Source of the DNA: Endozoicomonas sp. SCSIO W0465
GTDB lineage: Bacteria; Pseudomonadota; Gammaproteobacteria; Pseudomonadales; Endozoicomonadaceae
Assembly (NCBI RefSeq): GCF_023716865.1
Contig: NZ_CP092417.1
Span: forward strand, 4,628,001 to 4,692,000
DNA: 64,000 bases
Direction of reading: 5' to 3'
Made by a program: the position numbers and the translations under genes. Each line of letters opens with the position of its first letter. The stretch's first letter is position 1. Below the pieces are notes generated by a model. It had not been told where the DNA came from, searched no databases, and saw nothing but the letters and a program-made list of their open reading frames with translations. Below, one piece after another: positions 56,701 to 63,719 of this stretch.

Positions 56701-58352
56701 CCAGCGGTCAGGGCCGCTTGTAAGCCACTTTGACGGCGACCAAAATAGCCATTCTTCTCCGAGGTCATATGGATGTTGTCAAACAGCTGGCTGAAGCTGG
56801 TCTGCTCATGGACCTGAATCACCAGGGGGGCTTGCTGCTGGCTGTTTATCCAGTGAGTAGCCTGAGCCTGTTGCTGGTAAGTGACCGCACTAAAGAGGGT
56901 ATGATCGCCACACTTATCCGCCTGGTGAAGGTTAATGGGCAGAAGCTGCTCCTCATTTTCTTCTACCAACCGGAGAGCCTTCGGCTGTTGCCTGGTACAG
57001 GCAACCTGAAGGCAGGGCTCTACACCTGTGGTTTGGCGGATAGTCTGAAGTGCACCCAGCAAACGGAACCATAACGCCTCACTGAGGGGAGACGTCACCG
57101 TCACCACATCACCGGCCTGAATCCGTTCCAACAGACGGGTGTTCGGTACGGCATAGCCTTCCCGGGCGATGGCAATGGGGTTCAACCATTCGGTAATATT
57201 GCCTTGGTTAATGATTAACGGGTTGCCTGGCGGGTTACGGAAAAGCCCCTTCTCACGCTTCTCCTCCCCCTGAGTCACGGTCCGGAACAGCGAGTAAAGC
57301 TCATCATCCCCTAACGGCATCTGGTAAAACTGAACATCGTCCGGCAAATGACAGAGAATCCCGTTGCTCTCGTAGTGCTTGTGCGCCAGCAGCTGGCGCA
57401 TCGTCTGTTCAAATGCCAGATCCTGCCAGTTGGCGCCTTTGAGAATCACCCGTTGCCCGGCCTGCAACTGCTCAAGCTTGCCCGGAATATGCTGGATTCG
57501 CCCCTGCTGATCCACTCCGGGGCCACCGAACAGCAGCTGTCGCCAGCTGCCGTGCAAATGACAGTCAATAACGACAATACTATCGTCATCGGAAGCGTCA
57601 TCGGAAGCACCCATAGCATCGGGGAATTCAGCCAGTACCGGAGGTACATCGACCAGAGGTACATCGCCGCTCTCCATGGATTGGCCATTACCGGCCAGTG
57701 AGTCAAACTGCCAGGTATTCCCCGGTCGATTAATGCGCCGCCAGAAATCAGCGCCCGGTGCTTCGTCACTCTTGCCAACGGCTGCCAACTGTTCAGGGTC
57801 TGCCACCACCAGCAGAGCAATATGGCCCCCCAGGGGGCGTTTCTTCTGGCTCACCCGGTCATACAGACACGGGTTGTCCGGGTCCAGCAAATCATTAAAC
57901 CTGGGCAGTTCCTCACTGGTGAGGGTGCGGATATCAATAACGAGGGTCAATGGCCGGTCAGCGACAAACAGCTTGCCCGGTTGCAAAGAATGACAGCCAT
58001 CGCCGGAAATGCTCAACCGGCTCACCAGATTGGCCTGTAACAGGTCATCGGGATGGGAAATAATCACCACATCCCGATTTTCATCGTGGGTCCGTGCTGA
58101 TAAAAGCGATCGAACCTGGTTATCATTGGTAACAAAACGAAAATCAAAGGAGCGGGTGGGCTTTGACTGTAATGAACCCGTCGAGCATACGGTCCTTTTT
58201 TTGCCAGACACCGGAACCTGAGATGAAGGTAAATCCACTTTAACGATTTCAGCGCCGATAGCCACTGGCTTTGGCTGATGATCTGGCCGTATCTTTTTTT
58301 CCGACGGGTTAAATAAAGATTTAGCTGAGTCTCCGCCAATCTGAACGTCCAT
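50712..58352 (-). CDS. Giant double-AAA+/transglutaminase-like protein, copy 3 (intact)
   Basis: 2546 residues from ATG 58352 with the same GGAG ribosome binding site. AAA+ 1 Walker A Lys935 (GETGAGKS); AAA+ 2 GPAGRGKD; transglutaminase-like Cys1907 (GRCVHIAPIF), His (VHTYSEYS), Asp (WQSKDLGGAP). Compared with copy 2, the linker between the AAA+ part and the beta-rich region is about 60 residues shorter (FWSKLSRIF joins directly to YAAPYDRSKS). A coiled coil of repeated EQxNGELxALxxxYDQK units has expanded in the C-terminal third. The N-terminal ~770 residues are almost identical to copy 2, so the copies have exchanged sequence or duplicated recently. The protein ends SLDT after a 1-bp deletion that removes the extension present in copy 2. 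No secretion signal or transmembrane segment is obvious. Confidence 0.85.
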   Translation of the reverse strand: MDVQIGGDSAKSLFNPSEKKIRPDHQPKPVAIGAEIVKVDLPSSQVPVSGKKRTVCSTGSLQSKPTRSFDFRFVTNDNQVRSLLSARTHDENRDVVIISHPDDLLQANLVSRLSISGDGCHSLQPGKLFVADRPLTLVIDIRTLTSEELPRFNDLLDPDNPCLYDRVSQKKRPLGGHIALLVVADPEQLAAVGKSDEAPGADFWRRINRPGNTWQFDSLAGNGQSMESGDVPLVDVPPVLAEFPDAMGASDDASDDDSIVVIDCHLHGSWRQLLFGGPGVDQQGRIQHIPGKLEQLQAGQRVILKGANWQDLAFEQTMRQLLAHKHYESNGILCHLPDDVQFYQMPLGDDELYSLFRTVTQGEEKREKGLFRNPPGNPLIINQGNITEWLNPIAIAREGYAVPNTRLLERIQAGDVVTVTSPLSEALWFRLLGALQTIRQTTGVEPCLQVACTRQQPKALRLVEENEEQLLPINLHQADKCGDHTLFSAVTYQQQAQATHWINSQQQAPLVIQVHEQTSFSQLFDNIHMTSEKNGYFGRRQSGLQAALTAGRPVVFRGLESSPRLQQLLEPMMCGQPLLVHGQLQAYPQARVTLLWPEGAQSPSPVWRSMIAAGEPCPELDIWDITAVNHGIPRAELPEQVLDQLCAAFATVPANLCNPLPAITQGLLNNLVLAARRAQQVDRAPQLQPCHWRKAIDSVFTHGTRQNRSVRDFMKVACWQLLPDAEDTAWVDLHGFNTVINSARRLDRDFVEQNVWQLARAFGPAAFADTELKQLNLYYPRPFNLGIFVEFLDMICALKLDPQEPEQDESLSFRPCRQIKRLEDALASGWQLRPSSFRTRRDAIHALAADCFDISTGTWETANHETECIGRIAQRLSQSLDWKGSADPPWSLLARDLYYGSMNQKDREHRRLSRLHDRLVDSPVIFLQGETGAGKSYFAARMAGASGGASVMSLGPSDSEQTLMKRWQWQEQADGDRCMAQQHRALMEWAHTQPDKDGRYVTLVLDEANLANAGLLASLNGLWEPEPCIYVNGHPVRVSTRHRVILTGNPDHYAGRQLDPALKEKLPGAYYPPLDMAFLRDRVVEPALLRQLQRHLPEQQAGDIAHRATDSVMALWQYYPECLPEHAFTPRDLTDICSWVGWYLDRGLPGMYGPVTPEQMNGLVLQSFRDVLGAEVMDENQAFRTALELWFSARYPVDSTLSDRVHNQTLVDIQRAFMQVTAQTRPEFDTSGSAVSELVRRLGQDVSRCQQAHHLGRPHGGRQATLIEGPAGRGKDVTLNLLLDSVKQQAEQRGESMPEIFTLNACDCSWDQLCAAIAHAKVNGGIVVISEMNLIDSQHLEGELNDILAGDAHPGFHLFATTNPPEYSGRKPLSPALKGRFRHVPIRQYNPAELQTIVAKVLPQTPQGKSVAEQLTHWHCRLRCCLQRQKRPLQPTSLDLQNVARAVINGGDFTGHGVRQCIHHHYQLYLMAAKTSLDELPELPATSMGKSVVDHTLCDWLNRTVSAIDRPWLIRRNDVNCLNEKRHVIDVKAHLSQAEARTEMIRMVAQARWQASGLPLMPDSSDVLIQGLYRHWQRHWFNQEFGQTGVDANTVFALTNQQEQTLKMQANQPHLKEADKQLSTWDSSDVFLWPAFWSKLSRIFYAAPYDRSKSTVYKLDFDTDYQQQEKPRKECRKYFNDDTAPCMYRLRVDDMDVDSQGNILFRVLEHGEYGLETVFPSILPEGELVLDEGQCLGRIDHLDVHENKYYLLPGLNPDETIPALRITPSMDFQLSKDRYTGLHAVYFSDTIDHQQISIDFVVEKRSVKSSVEALDLFQQAGDARPDGTVSGPMKLQLTRFFDGFEASTMPENQKEQIRLIQRAETLDDRITAIARYCSDFKGIEKYKHNGDDGGFFHFLLWRRQGRCVHIAPIFVALCRYFGIPARMVSNQVHTYSEYSQDGGISWQSKDLGGAPVHQTLIKPVFQPCKRGSYSSTESGKIKDFLKDATLEQHQSRAKAYNLSLELLHEIVDAGYTTDMFLDTQWVVLHLWRKKNLAGLSASVAILEAKATLSREDKALIGDVGGDGGNTYKPLSDAVRTILFNSDEDQVTQHLRALHSKMVVHGGASSLDWLGSIVDILSGSNLARPSVIHFAHEALESGWLDPQPTGDSPTTSMHLHLLLVLVCLEGVDGLKTKAGCCLKNWYQELFSIEKNSQIWQRAYKNYQQNQSDPFVVTHCCGGISPFLETKIASTSLQSIWTNEPEGVPDIERLLVHDPAFSRFSSGKANQRPVLIVGHPFWYRTDVREKAKALLQQKIENNSALKELAEKQNKCDEMVEQRNGELRALQKRYDQKGSKAYRKCYEKMLEQCNGELIALENLYDQKASKAKYQSVFEEQSSTSQLERVDQTAFEKYEYEKERQDIISRYQPVLDSLIVPISETAIFRELDDKYQQAIQQAFSHYLYGMTHSNGGRLTYCWGDARFRFAVNDKENNYGAHSPSSPEELYAMMAQIKSDVFFQNSVNDTYLRQVHNASNALVLKSDELTKIAEEFVNSVDLSSIYDSLDT

Positions 58353-58434
58353 AATTCACTCCAATTTCCTATCAATACTGAAACCCTGAGCCGAAGTTCC
58401 TTTATTAATGTGACCTGAAGTTTTTACGAAAGTT

Positions 58435-59345
58435 CCATTTGGATAGGCATCCATAACCATGAAGACGCTTGATTTTTTCGGTGCTTTTTCACGTCCTTCT
58501 GAAATGCCAAAATATGGTTGGCTTACCAGTAAAAAATAAACTCTTGGAGCAGCCTGCCCAGAAAGCTTCGATCATTAATCGATGATTTTCTTAACGAGCT
58601 GGACTGGTCAGATATTGCCGCACGTTTCGCCGTTATATGCGGAGCAGTGGAACTGCTATTTGAAGTCAGGTGGGAGAAGCCTCATGAAAATTGTCGTGTA
58701 CAGTGACCTTTGCGGTATCGCATAGACAACCAAGGTGATGTAACACCACCATCTACAGCCCACGGTTTGCAGGGGGTTTAGAGAATATGGAGGTATCGAA
58801 AATGAGGATTGGTGGTATCGATTTTTTAAGTCTTGAAAATACCCCCATCCGTACCCCAAAATTTTAAGGATACCGGCGGTTTTCAGCAAACGGCCACGGA
58901 AGTACAGATAGGCTGTAAGCCAGTAAAATCAAGGGGTTGTGGACTTTAAAGGAAGGTGACGGTAAGGTTTCGGTAAACTCATTGGTGGCGCTCGCAAACC
59001 CTTGGGAATCAAGGAATGTTATTTTTAGTACGACATAACCATATCGCTACAACCCTTGAAAAATGGGAACTCTATATGGGTTCACCGAAACCTTACAGGT
59101 GAGGGAAAGGCTTCTGGTCCGTGAGAGGATTTGAATACACCTCTCAAGCCACTGCTACCAGAGGCTTTCAGAAATCCAGAAAAAACGATACCCCCACTGA
59201 TACCCCTATGTTTTTTGATAGCTGCCGACTATATAAAACAAAAAATCTATAAAAATATGTCATCATGATATTTCTATTTACCCCCACTTTTTTCGATCAA
59301 AGGGGCTGATGGTTTGAAGGTTAACAGTGGATTTGAATAGGCTGC
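58435..59345. other. Gene-poor junction between giant array and recombinase
   Basis: About 900 bases without a supported gene. Short broken frames (for example LDWSDIAARFAVICGAVELL near 58600) look like decayed coding remnants that I cannot assign. The stretch also has repeated TACCCCCA / ATACCCC strings (58840-59210) and an inverted repeat described separately. Confidence 0.4.
58963..59095. repeat. Imperfect inverted repeat upstream edge of recombinase region
   Basis: TAAGGTTTCGGTAAAC (58963-58978) is mirrored by GGTTCACCGAAACCTTA (59079-59095), about 100 bp apart. It could be the ends of a small element or a recombination site. The role is unknown. Confidence 0.4.
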
Positions 59346-59924
59346 TTATGCAGCCTTTTGCAATCGCTTTACTGTGGCTACAGATATTCCCAGCTTCTCG
59401 GCTGTCTGTGCAATGGATAGCCCTTGGTTCTGCCTGCAATCCTTTACCGCTTCTATTTTCTCTGCGTCTGCTTTTGGCCTGCCAAGCTTTTTCCCTTCTG
59501 CCTTGGCTCTGGTTAAACCTTCCTTTGTTCTCTCCCGGATACGGTTTCTTTCAAACTCTGCAACGGCTGCCATAACTTGCACTTGCAGCTTTCCGGCTGG
59601 GGAAGTCAGGTCAATTGCTCCAAGATCAAGACTGATAAGGCTTATCCCTTTATCACTGAGTTGGTGCAAAGTCTCCATAACATCAATCATGTCTCTACCA
59701 AGGCGGTCTAACTTCAGGATAACCAGTGTATCGCCTGACTCCATCTTGTGTTCTATGAGTTGTTGGAAGCCTTGTCTTTGCATGGCTTGGCAACTACCAC
59801 TGATAGTTTCAGAGATAACCCTATTTTCTGGTACTTGGAAACCAGCAGTCTCAATAGCGATCTTCTGGTTCTCTACAGTTTGTTCAAGCGTAGATACACG
59901 GCAATAGGCGAATGTACGACCCAT
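59346..59924 (-). CDS. Serine recombinase (resolvase/invertase family)
   Basis: 192 residues, the standard resolvase/invertase size. Catalytic Ser11 in AYCRVSTLEQ; the downstream LDRLGRDMIDVMETL arginine motif; E-helix LQVQVMAAVAEFERNRIRERTKEGL; C-terminal helix-turn-helix GLSIAQTAEKLGISVATVKRL. It would catalyse site-specific recombination through a phosphoserine DNA link. The repeat-rich 120 bp immediately upstream is a likely binding or res region. It lies with a replication initiator and IS elements and probably belongs to an integrated plasmid or phage-like element. Confidence 0.93.
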   Translation of the reverse strand: MGRTFAYCRVSTLEQTVENQKIAIETAGFQVPENRVISETISGSCQAMQRQGFQQLIEHKMESGDTLVILKLDRLGRDMIDVMETLHQLSDKGISLISLDLGAIDLTSPAGKLQVQVMAAVAEFERNRIRERTKEGLTRAKAEGKKLGRPKADAEKIEAVKDCRQNQGLSIAQTAEKLGISVATVKRLQKAA

Positions 59925-59933
59925 TTATAAAAT

Positions 59934-60055
59934 CCTTGGCTCATTTAATGTTGGCTCATTATATTTAACTGGCTCGCAATGTAAACCCTATTTTTATGAG
60001 CCATATATTAAGGGGTTATAAGTAGGCTCGTAAAACGGTTGTTTTTGAGCCAAGG
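59934..60055. promoter_or_regulatory. GGCTC/GAGCC repeat cluster upstream of the serine recombinase
   Basis: Six GGCTC or GAGCC motifs in 122 bp are bounded by a perfect 10-bp inverted repeat CCTTGGCTCA (59934-59943) and TGAGCCAAGG (60046-60055). Resolvase subsites are typically several related inverted sites in about 120 bp next to the gene, so a res site and/or autoregulatory operator is inferred. The sites also cover the likely promoter of the recombinase. Confidence 0.55.
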
Positions 60056-60120
60056 TACTATCTATTGTTACACGGTAACGGCTGGCTTTATGTTGCCCGG
60101 TATCTAATGGTAAAGTATGG

Positions 60121-60219
60121 TGGTCGTTTCGGCTCCATTGCCCCGGTTGTTACATTGATAGCAGGGTTCCGGGTGTCAATGAGAAGGCCACCGCGAAGCG
60201 TCTTCATCCGAAACGACCA
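60121..60219. repeat. 12-bp inverted repeat near the replication gene, possible origin
   Basis: TGGTCGTTTCGG (60121-60132) and CCGAAACGACCA (60208-60219) form a perfect inverted repeat around 75 bp. It lies just beyond the 3' end of the Rep gene, a common place for rolling-circle origins, but no nick site was recognised. 60056-60346 holds no supported gene. Confidence 0.35.
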
Positions 60220-60346
60220 AGACACCAGTCAACATTGCCCGTCTAAAAACCTGCACTATGCTCATAAGTAGCCCGCCCTTTCAGTTATCCCGAAACGTTG
60301 TCTGCGTGTCTCAAAGTACGGCTCTGTGTCAGGGTGAGGGCTTCTA

Positions 60347-61318
60347 TTACGGGCAGGCAGTCACCACCCCATTAAGCACCATGTATTGATCTTTCATCCT
60401 GCCCGGTACGCCATCACGAATAATCCCGTTAACAATCTCTTCTGCGGTCTGCCCCATAGTCACCATCACATTAATGAGTTTTCCATACTGTTTTTTTAAA
60501 TGTCGCTTGGCTGACTGGTAGAGCAAGGCGAACTCACTAATGGATCGGGTGGCGATCCGTTGGGCTGTGGTCTTGGCTTCTCCCTGTTTTGCCATCACAT
60601 CATTGAGCAAACTGTGGGTATACAGGTACGCCCCGGCAAAATACGCATCAGGATTGATCAGAATATCCAGCGGGATAAATCGCCCCCGGTTCCTGAATTG
60701 CACTTCAGCCCGACACCATAGACTATTGGAGTGTTTATCTATCTGCTCTCCTTTACGGTAGACCCGTAGCATCTTGGCACTGTGTTTAGAGCCAACGATA
60801 AAGCCGGTCATTATCTCGGTTTTACAGTTGGAATGGCTTTCTACCGTTTCCGGTCTACGACCACGGCCGCCTGCGGTGAATTGACAGGGTTCTGACTTAT
60901 ACAGGTCATAAGCGCCGACAGGAGTAAACTCTCCTTGAAAGCCATCCAGCGCCACATCGACCCGACTCAACCGGCCTTTCATCAATTCCAGATAAGCATG
61001 CAGCCGGTAAGCGGCTCCCGGTTGCTGAAACAGATATTGGCAACCAACCCCTGACAGTGAGATACACAGCCCGCCATTGCCCCCATAGGCAATGAATGAG
61101 CCTGACAGGTATTCTCCCCGCTGTGTGCATAATGGCACATGATAGCGGTACATATTCCGGCACTCGCTACGGAAGGCGGCGAGCTTCATTCCCAGCACTG
61201 TATCGGCAATGTGTTTAATGTGCGCTTCATAGCCAGGCTTCAGTTCTTCCGGGCGAAACTTGCTTTCAATATGGTCAATACCCCGGAACACGGAATAGGC
61301 GGGTATAGAGCACGTCAC
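60347..61318 (-). CDS. Replication initiation protein (Rep_trans / filamentous phage RstA-like)
   Basis: 323 residues. The SRVDVALDGFQGEFTP core is the recognisable signature of the rolling-circle Rep_trans / phage replication initiator group. ISLSGVGCQYLF, KMLRVYRKGEQ and CRAEVQFRNRGRFIPLDIL are further typical segments. Such proteins nick the double-strand origin of plasmids or filamentous phages such as CTXphi. It starts at ATG 61318, 35 bp from the IS end at 61354, so the promoter region has been disturbed. Structural phage genes are absent from the window, so this is a remnant or a satellite-like element. Confidence 0.8.
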   Translation of the reverse strand: MTCSIPAYSVFRGIDHIESKFRPEELKPGYEAHIKHIADTVLGMKLAAFRSECRNMYRYHVPLCTQRGEYLSGSFIAYGGNGGLCISLSGVGCQYLFQQPGAAYRLHAYLELMKGRLSRVDVALDGFQGEFTPVGAYDLYKSEPCQFTAGGRGRRPETVESHSNCKTEIMTGFIVGSKHSAKMLRVYRKGEQIDKHSNSLWCRAEVQFRNRGRFIPLDILINPDAYFAGAYLYTHSLLNDVMAKQGEAKTTAQRIATRSISEFALLYQSAKRHLKKQYGKLINVMVTMGQTAEEIVNGIIRDGVPGRMKDQYMVLNGVVTACP

Positions 61319-61353
61319 AAAGTCGAGGACGGTCTTATTTACCCCCCTGTTAG

Positions 61354-62850
61354 CTGTCTCTTGATCACAAATAGCTACCTTGTTCTATCATTTCTCACTG
61401 ATAAAACAGGTCATGCTTCCACTTTCTCCTAAACCATGGTCAGAACTAACTTTTGGATGTGCTGATTTGGGCGATACTCGACGTACAAAACGACTTGTCA
61501 AAGTTGCTGCCGAGCTTTCAGCTCATACCGGTAATTCTTTGTCATCTTCATGCGAAGGTTATACCGCACTGGTAACTGGAGCTTACCGGCTGATTGAGAA
61601 TGAGGCCGTAAAGCCTGAAGCAATAGCTGAGGCAGGCTTTCAGGCAACTGCCAAAATAGCGAGACAGTCTCGCCTACTTCTGGCTCTCGAAGATACAACA
61701 ACCCTGGGTTATAAACATGCTGTCAGATCCGAGCTTGGTGATCTTGGAGGTCCTGAAGGCTCTAAAACCAGAGGATTCCACGTCCACTCTGTCTTCTTGG
61801 TTGATGCGGATACAGAGCGAAGCATTGGGCTTATTGATCAAGAACGATGGGTTAGAGAGGACGTTCAGCGGGGGAAAAAGAACCAACGTCGTCAGCTACC
61901 TTACGAGGGAAAGGAAAGCTTTAAGTGGCAAAGAGCCTCTGAAAACACAGAACAAAGGATGGGGGGTAAAATGCCTGACATCATCAGTGTTTGCGACCGG
62001 GAGGCGGATATATACGAATATATGCACTACAAACTGGATAACCGACAGCGGTTTGTTGTAAGAGCTACACAAAACAGAATCCTGGTGGATGGCGAACTCT
62101 TATTATTTGATTCCTTAGCTCAGACTGAAGTGTTGGGGAAATATACGATAGTGGTTCCTCAAAAAGGAGGTAGAAAGAAGCGAAAGGCAACGCTGCAGGT
62201 CAAAAGAAAGAAGATGACAATACAGGCGCCGCAAAGGCCAGGCGGCAGGCCGGAACCGGTAACTATGAATATTGTGTCGGCTGAAGAGATTGGCAATGAC
62301 TCCGAAGACCGTTTGCACTGGGTACTATTGACAACTGAAGATATTGAAACATTCGAAGACTGTCGCTCTATCATTCGATTTACGAGCTCCGATGGCGAAT
62401 AGAAGAGTTCCATAAGGCTTGGAAATCGGGAGCAGGAGTAGAAAGGCTTCGTCTGCAATCTCCGGATAACATTGAACGACTTGCGGTCATATTAATGTTT
62501 GTCGCTGTCAGACTAATGCAAATCCGTGAAGCATTAATGTTACCGAATGACAGGCAGCACAAAGACAGAAAGCTTTGGAGTGAAAAAACACTCGCGAATG
62601 AGGTGGTCAGTGATGATGAATGGCAGGTTCTCTGGCTAACCTATGAAAAAAAAGCGTTGCCCGATAAGCCGCCAACAGTCACTTGGCTGCTTCAAACGAT
62701 TGCTCGGCTTGGTGGTTGGGGTGATTCAAAGCATACAGGGCAGCCCGGCTGGTTAGTGGTATGGGAAGGCTGGGCGAAATTGCAGGATCGGGTAAAAACC
62801 TGGCAGATAGCCCGGCAGTTCAGCGCTGGAGAGATGTGATCAAGAGTCAG
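61354..62850. mobile_element. Tn5/IS50-like IS4-family element (1497 bp)
   Basis: The left end CTGTCTCTTGATCACAA (61354) closely matches the inside end of Tn5. The right end, the complement of TGTGATCAAGAGTCAG (ends 62850), reads CTGACTCTTGATCACA. The 9-bp flanks differ (CCCTGTTAG versus GGTATGCAG), so there is no target duplication. The element probably recombined or deleted adjacent DNA after insertion. Confidence 0.85.
61410..62839 (+). pseudogene. IS4-family (Tn5-like) transposase, frameshifted
   Basis: Starts MLPLSPKPWSEL at 61410. The first frame ends at 62402. The first catalytic Asp (ALEDTTTLGY) and the second (VCDREADIYEY) are there, but the Glu motif YELRWRIEEFHKAWKSG (Y-x2-R-x3-E-x6-K) is readable only in another frame from about 62383, with the rest of the C-terminus reaching 62839. 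A 1-bp indel near CGATTTACGAG therefore breaks the catalytic triad and the enzyme should be dead unless complemented. Confidence 0.9.
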
Positions 62851-63003
62851 GGTATGCAGGGGGGGAAGGGGTTGGGAGTAGTGGTAGTTCAGGCGGAGGC
62901 ATTTTTTGTCACAAGTCAGTATTCCTCAGCACAATATTTTTCTGTTGTAGTCATGGCATGTCGTTTTTTTATAGTCTGGCACTTCCAACCAAGGAGTAAC
63001 GTT

Positions 63004-63291
63004 GTGAGAGTTAGAAATATTAATGGCACCAGCGATCATGATTGTCGCTGTGGAAGCTGGTTGAAACATTGGGAACTGTTCAGCAAAGAAAAGGCATCAC
63101 TATGTGTTGAGGAATCATGCACTAATGAAGCAACTGTTGGTGCACATGTTCAGAAAATTTCTTCCTATGACAATGACTGGTACATCATTCCGTTGTGCAA
63201 GCATCATAACAATCTCAGGGGAGAAGAAATTGAGCTTTATGGCTCTCCTACCTTGGTATCAGCCAATGTCAGCGAAACCTGCGGGGGCTGA
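63004..63291 (+). CDS. Small zinc-binding HNH-like protein
   Basis: 95 residues from GTG 63004, chosen because AAGGAG sits 8 bases upstream (the longer open frame from 62761 runs into the IS). Cysteine pairs CRCGSW and CVEESC, then VGAHVQK and WYIIPLCKHHNN, form a compact Cys/His-rich fold of the HNH-nuclease-like kind (His followed by a distal HHN). Nuclease activity is inferred only from this pattern. It is followed 7 bases later by another small gene, so the two are probably co-transcribed. Confidence 0.65.
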   Translation: MRVRNINGTSDHDCRCGSWLKHWELFSKEKASLCVEESCTNEATVGAHVQKISSYDNDWYIIPLCKHHNNLRGEEIELYGSPTLVSANVSETCGG

Positions 63292-63298
63292 TTGAACT

Positions 63299-63499
63299 AT
63301 GCCAGAAATTACTGTTGGTGAGCTAATTAAGCAGCTGCAACTCTTCAACCCTAAGGATCCGATATGTTTTGGTGAGGATGGTTATTTCACATTCTATCGA
63401 ACCAAGGATCGCGGTGGTGTTGTTCAGATAGAGTTCAGGGAGACAAGAGATGTTGACTTTCAGCTCATAGACCCCCCCCCTGAACGTTTGAAAAAATAA
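63299..63499 (+). CDS. Small hypothetical protein
   Basis: 66 residues, MPEITVGELIKQLQLFNPKDPICF at its start. Mixed alpha/beta, no recognised domain. It follows the HNH-like gene closely. The end has a run of nine C (about 63472-63481), a slippage-prone site two lines before the stop. Hairpin terminator follows. Confidence 0.5.
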   Translation: MPEITVGELIKQLQLFNPKDPICFGEDGYFTFYRTKDRGGVVQIEFRETRDVDFQLIDPPPERLKK

Positions 63500-63512
63500 C
63501 CTCTGCCCTTCT

Positions 63513-63534
63513 CAGCCGGCCTATTGTCCGGCTG
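63513..63534. terminator. Hairpin after the small-gene pair
   Basis: CAGCCGG / CCGGCTG, 7-bp perfect stem with an 8-nt loop, followed by CCTCTACTTTCTT. Probable Rho-independent-like terminator of moderate quality. The rest of 63535-63719 holds no supported gene. Confidence 0.5.
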
Positions 63535-63719
63535 CCTCTACTTTCTTCACAACCGCTGTCGGAACAGAAAGCCTGTATTTTCTCATTTTGACCGGTTCAC
63601 ATTCGTCGTCCAGAGATTCATATGAATCTGAGAGTATGGGATCACGGTATGTAACGAGTGAAAACTTTTAATCTAACGAATAGAATAAACATCCAAAAAC
63701 TTATAGTGAAAAGTAGTCA

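Larger units (their letters stand above)
32180..58434. repeat. Tandem triplication of the giant gene
   Basis: Three direct copies, each with the same 5' flank (GACCTGAAGTTTTTACGAAAGTTCC), occupy 26 kb. The flank is followed by AATTGGAGTCAGCAG after copies 1 and 2 but by a different sequence upstream of copy 3 (from about 58435), which marks the outer edge of the array. The 3' tail of copy 2 (EPPLPMNLSVTD codons) reappears as noncoding DNA after copy 3. Confidence 0.9.

Noticed and set aside
58656..58889. 77-codon minus-strand frame in the junction region
   Set aside because: No motif, no ribosome binding site, surrounded by decayed sequence.
60065..60271. 68-codon frame between recombinase and Rep
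   Set aside because: Overlaps the inverted repeat at 60121-60219, no domain, poor start context.
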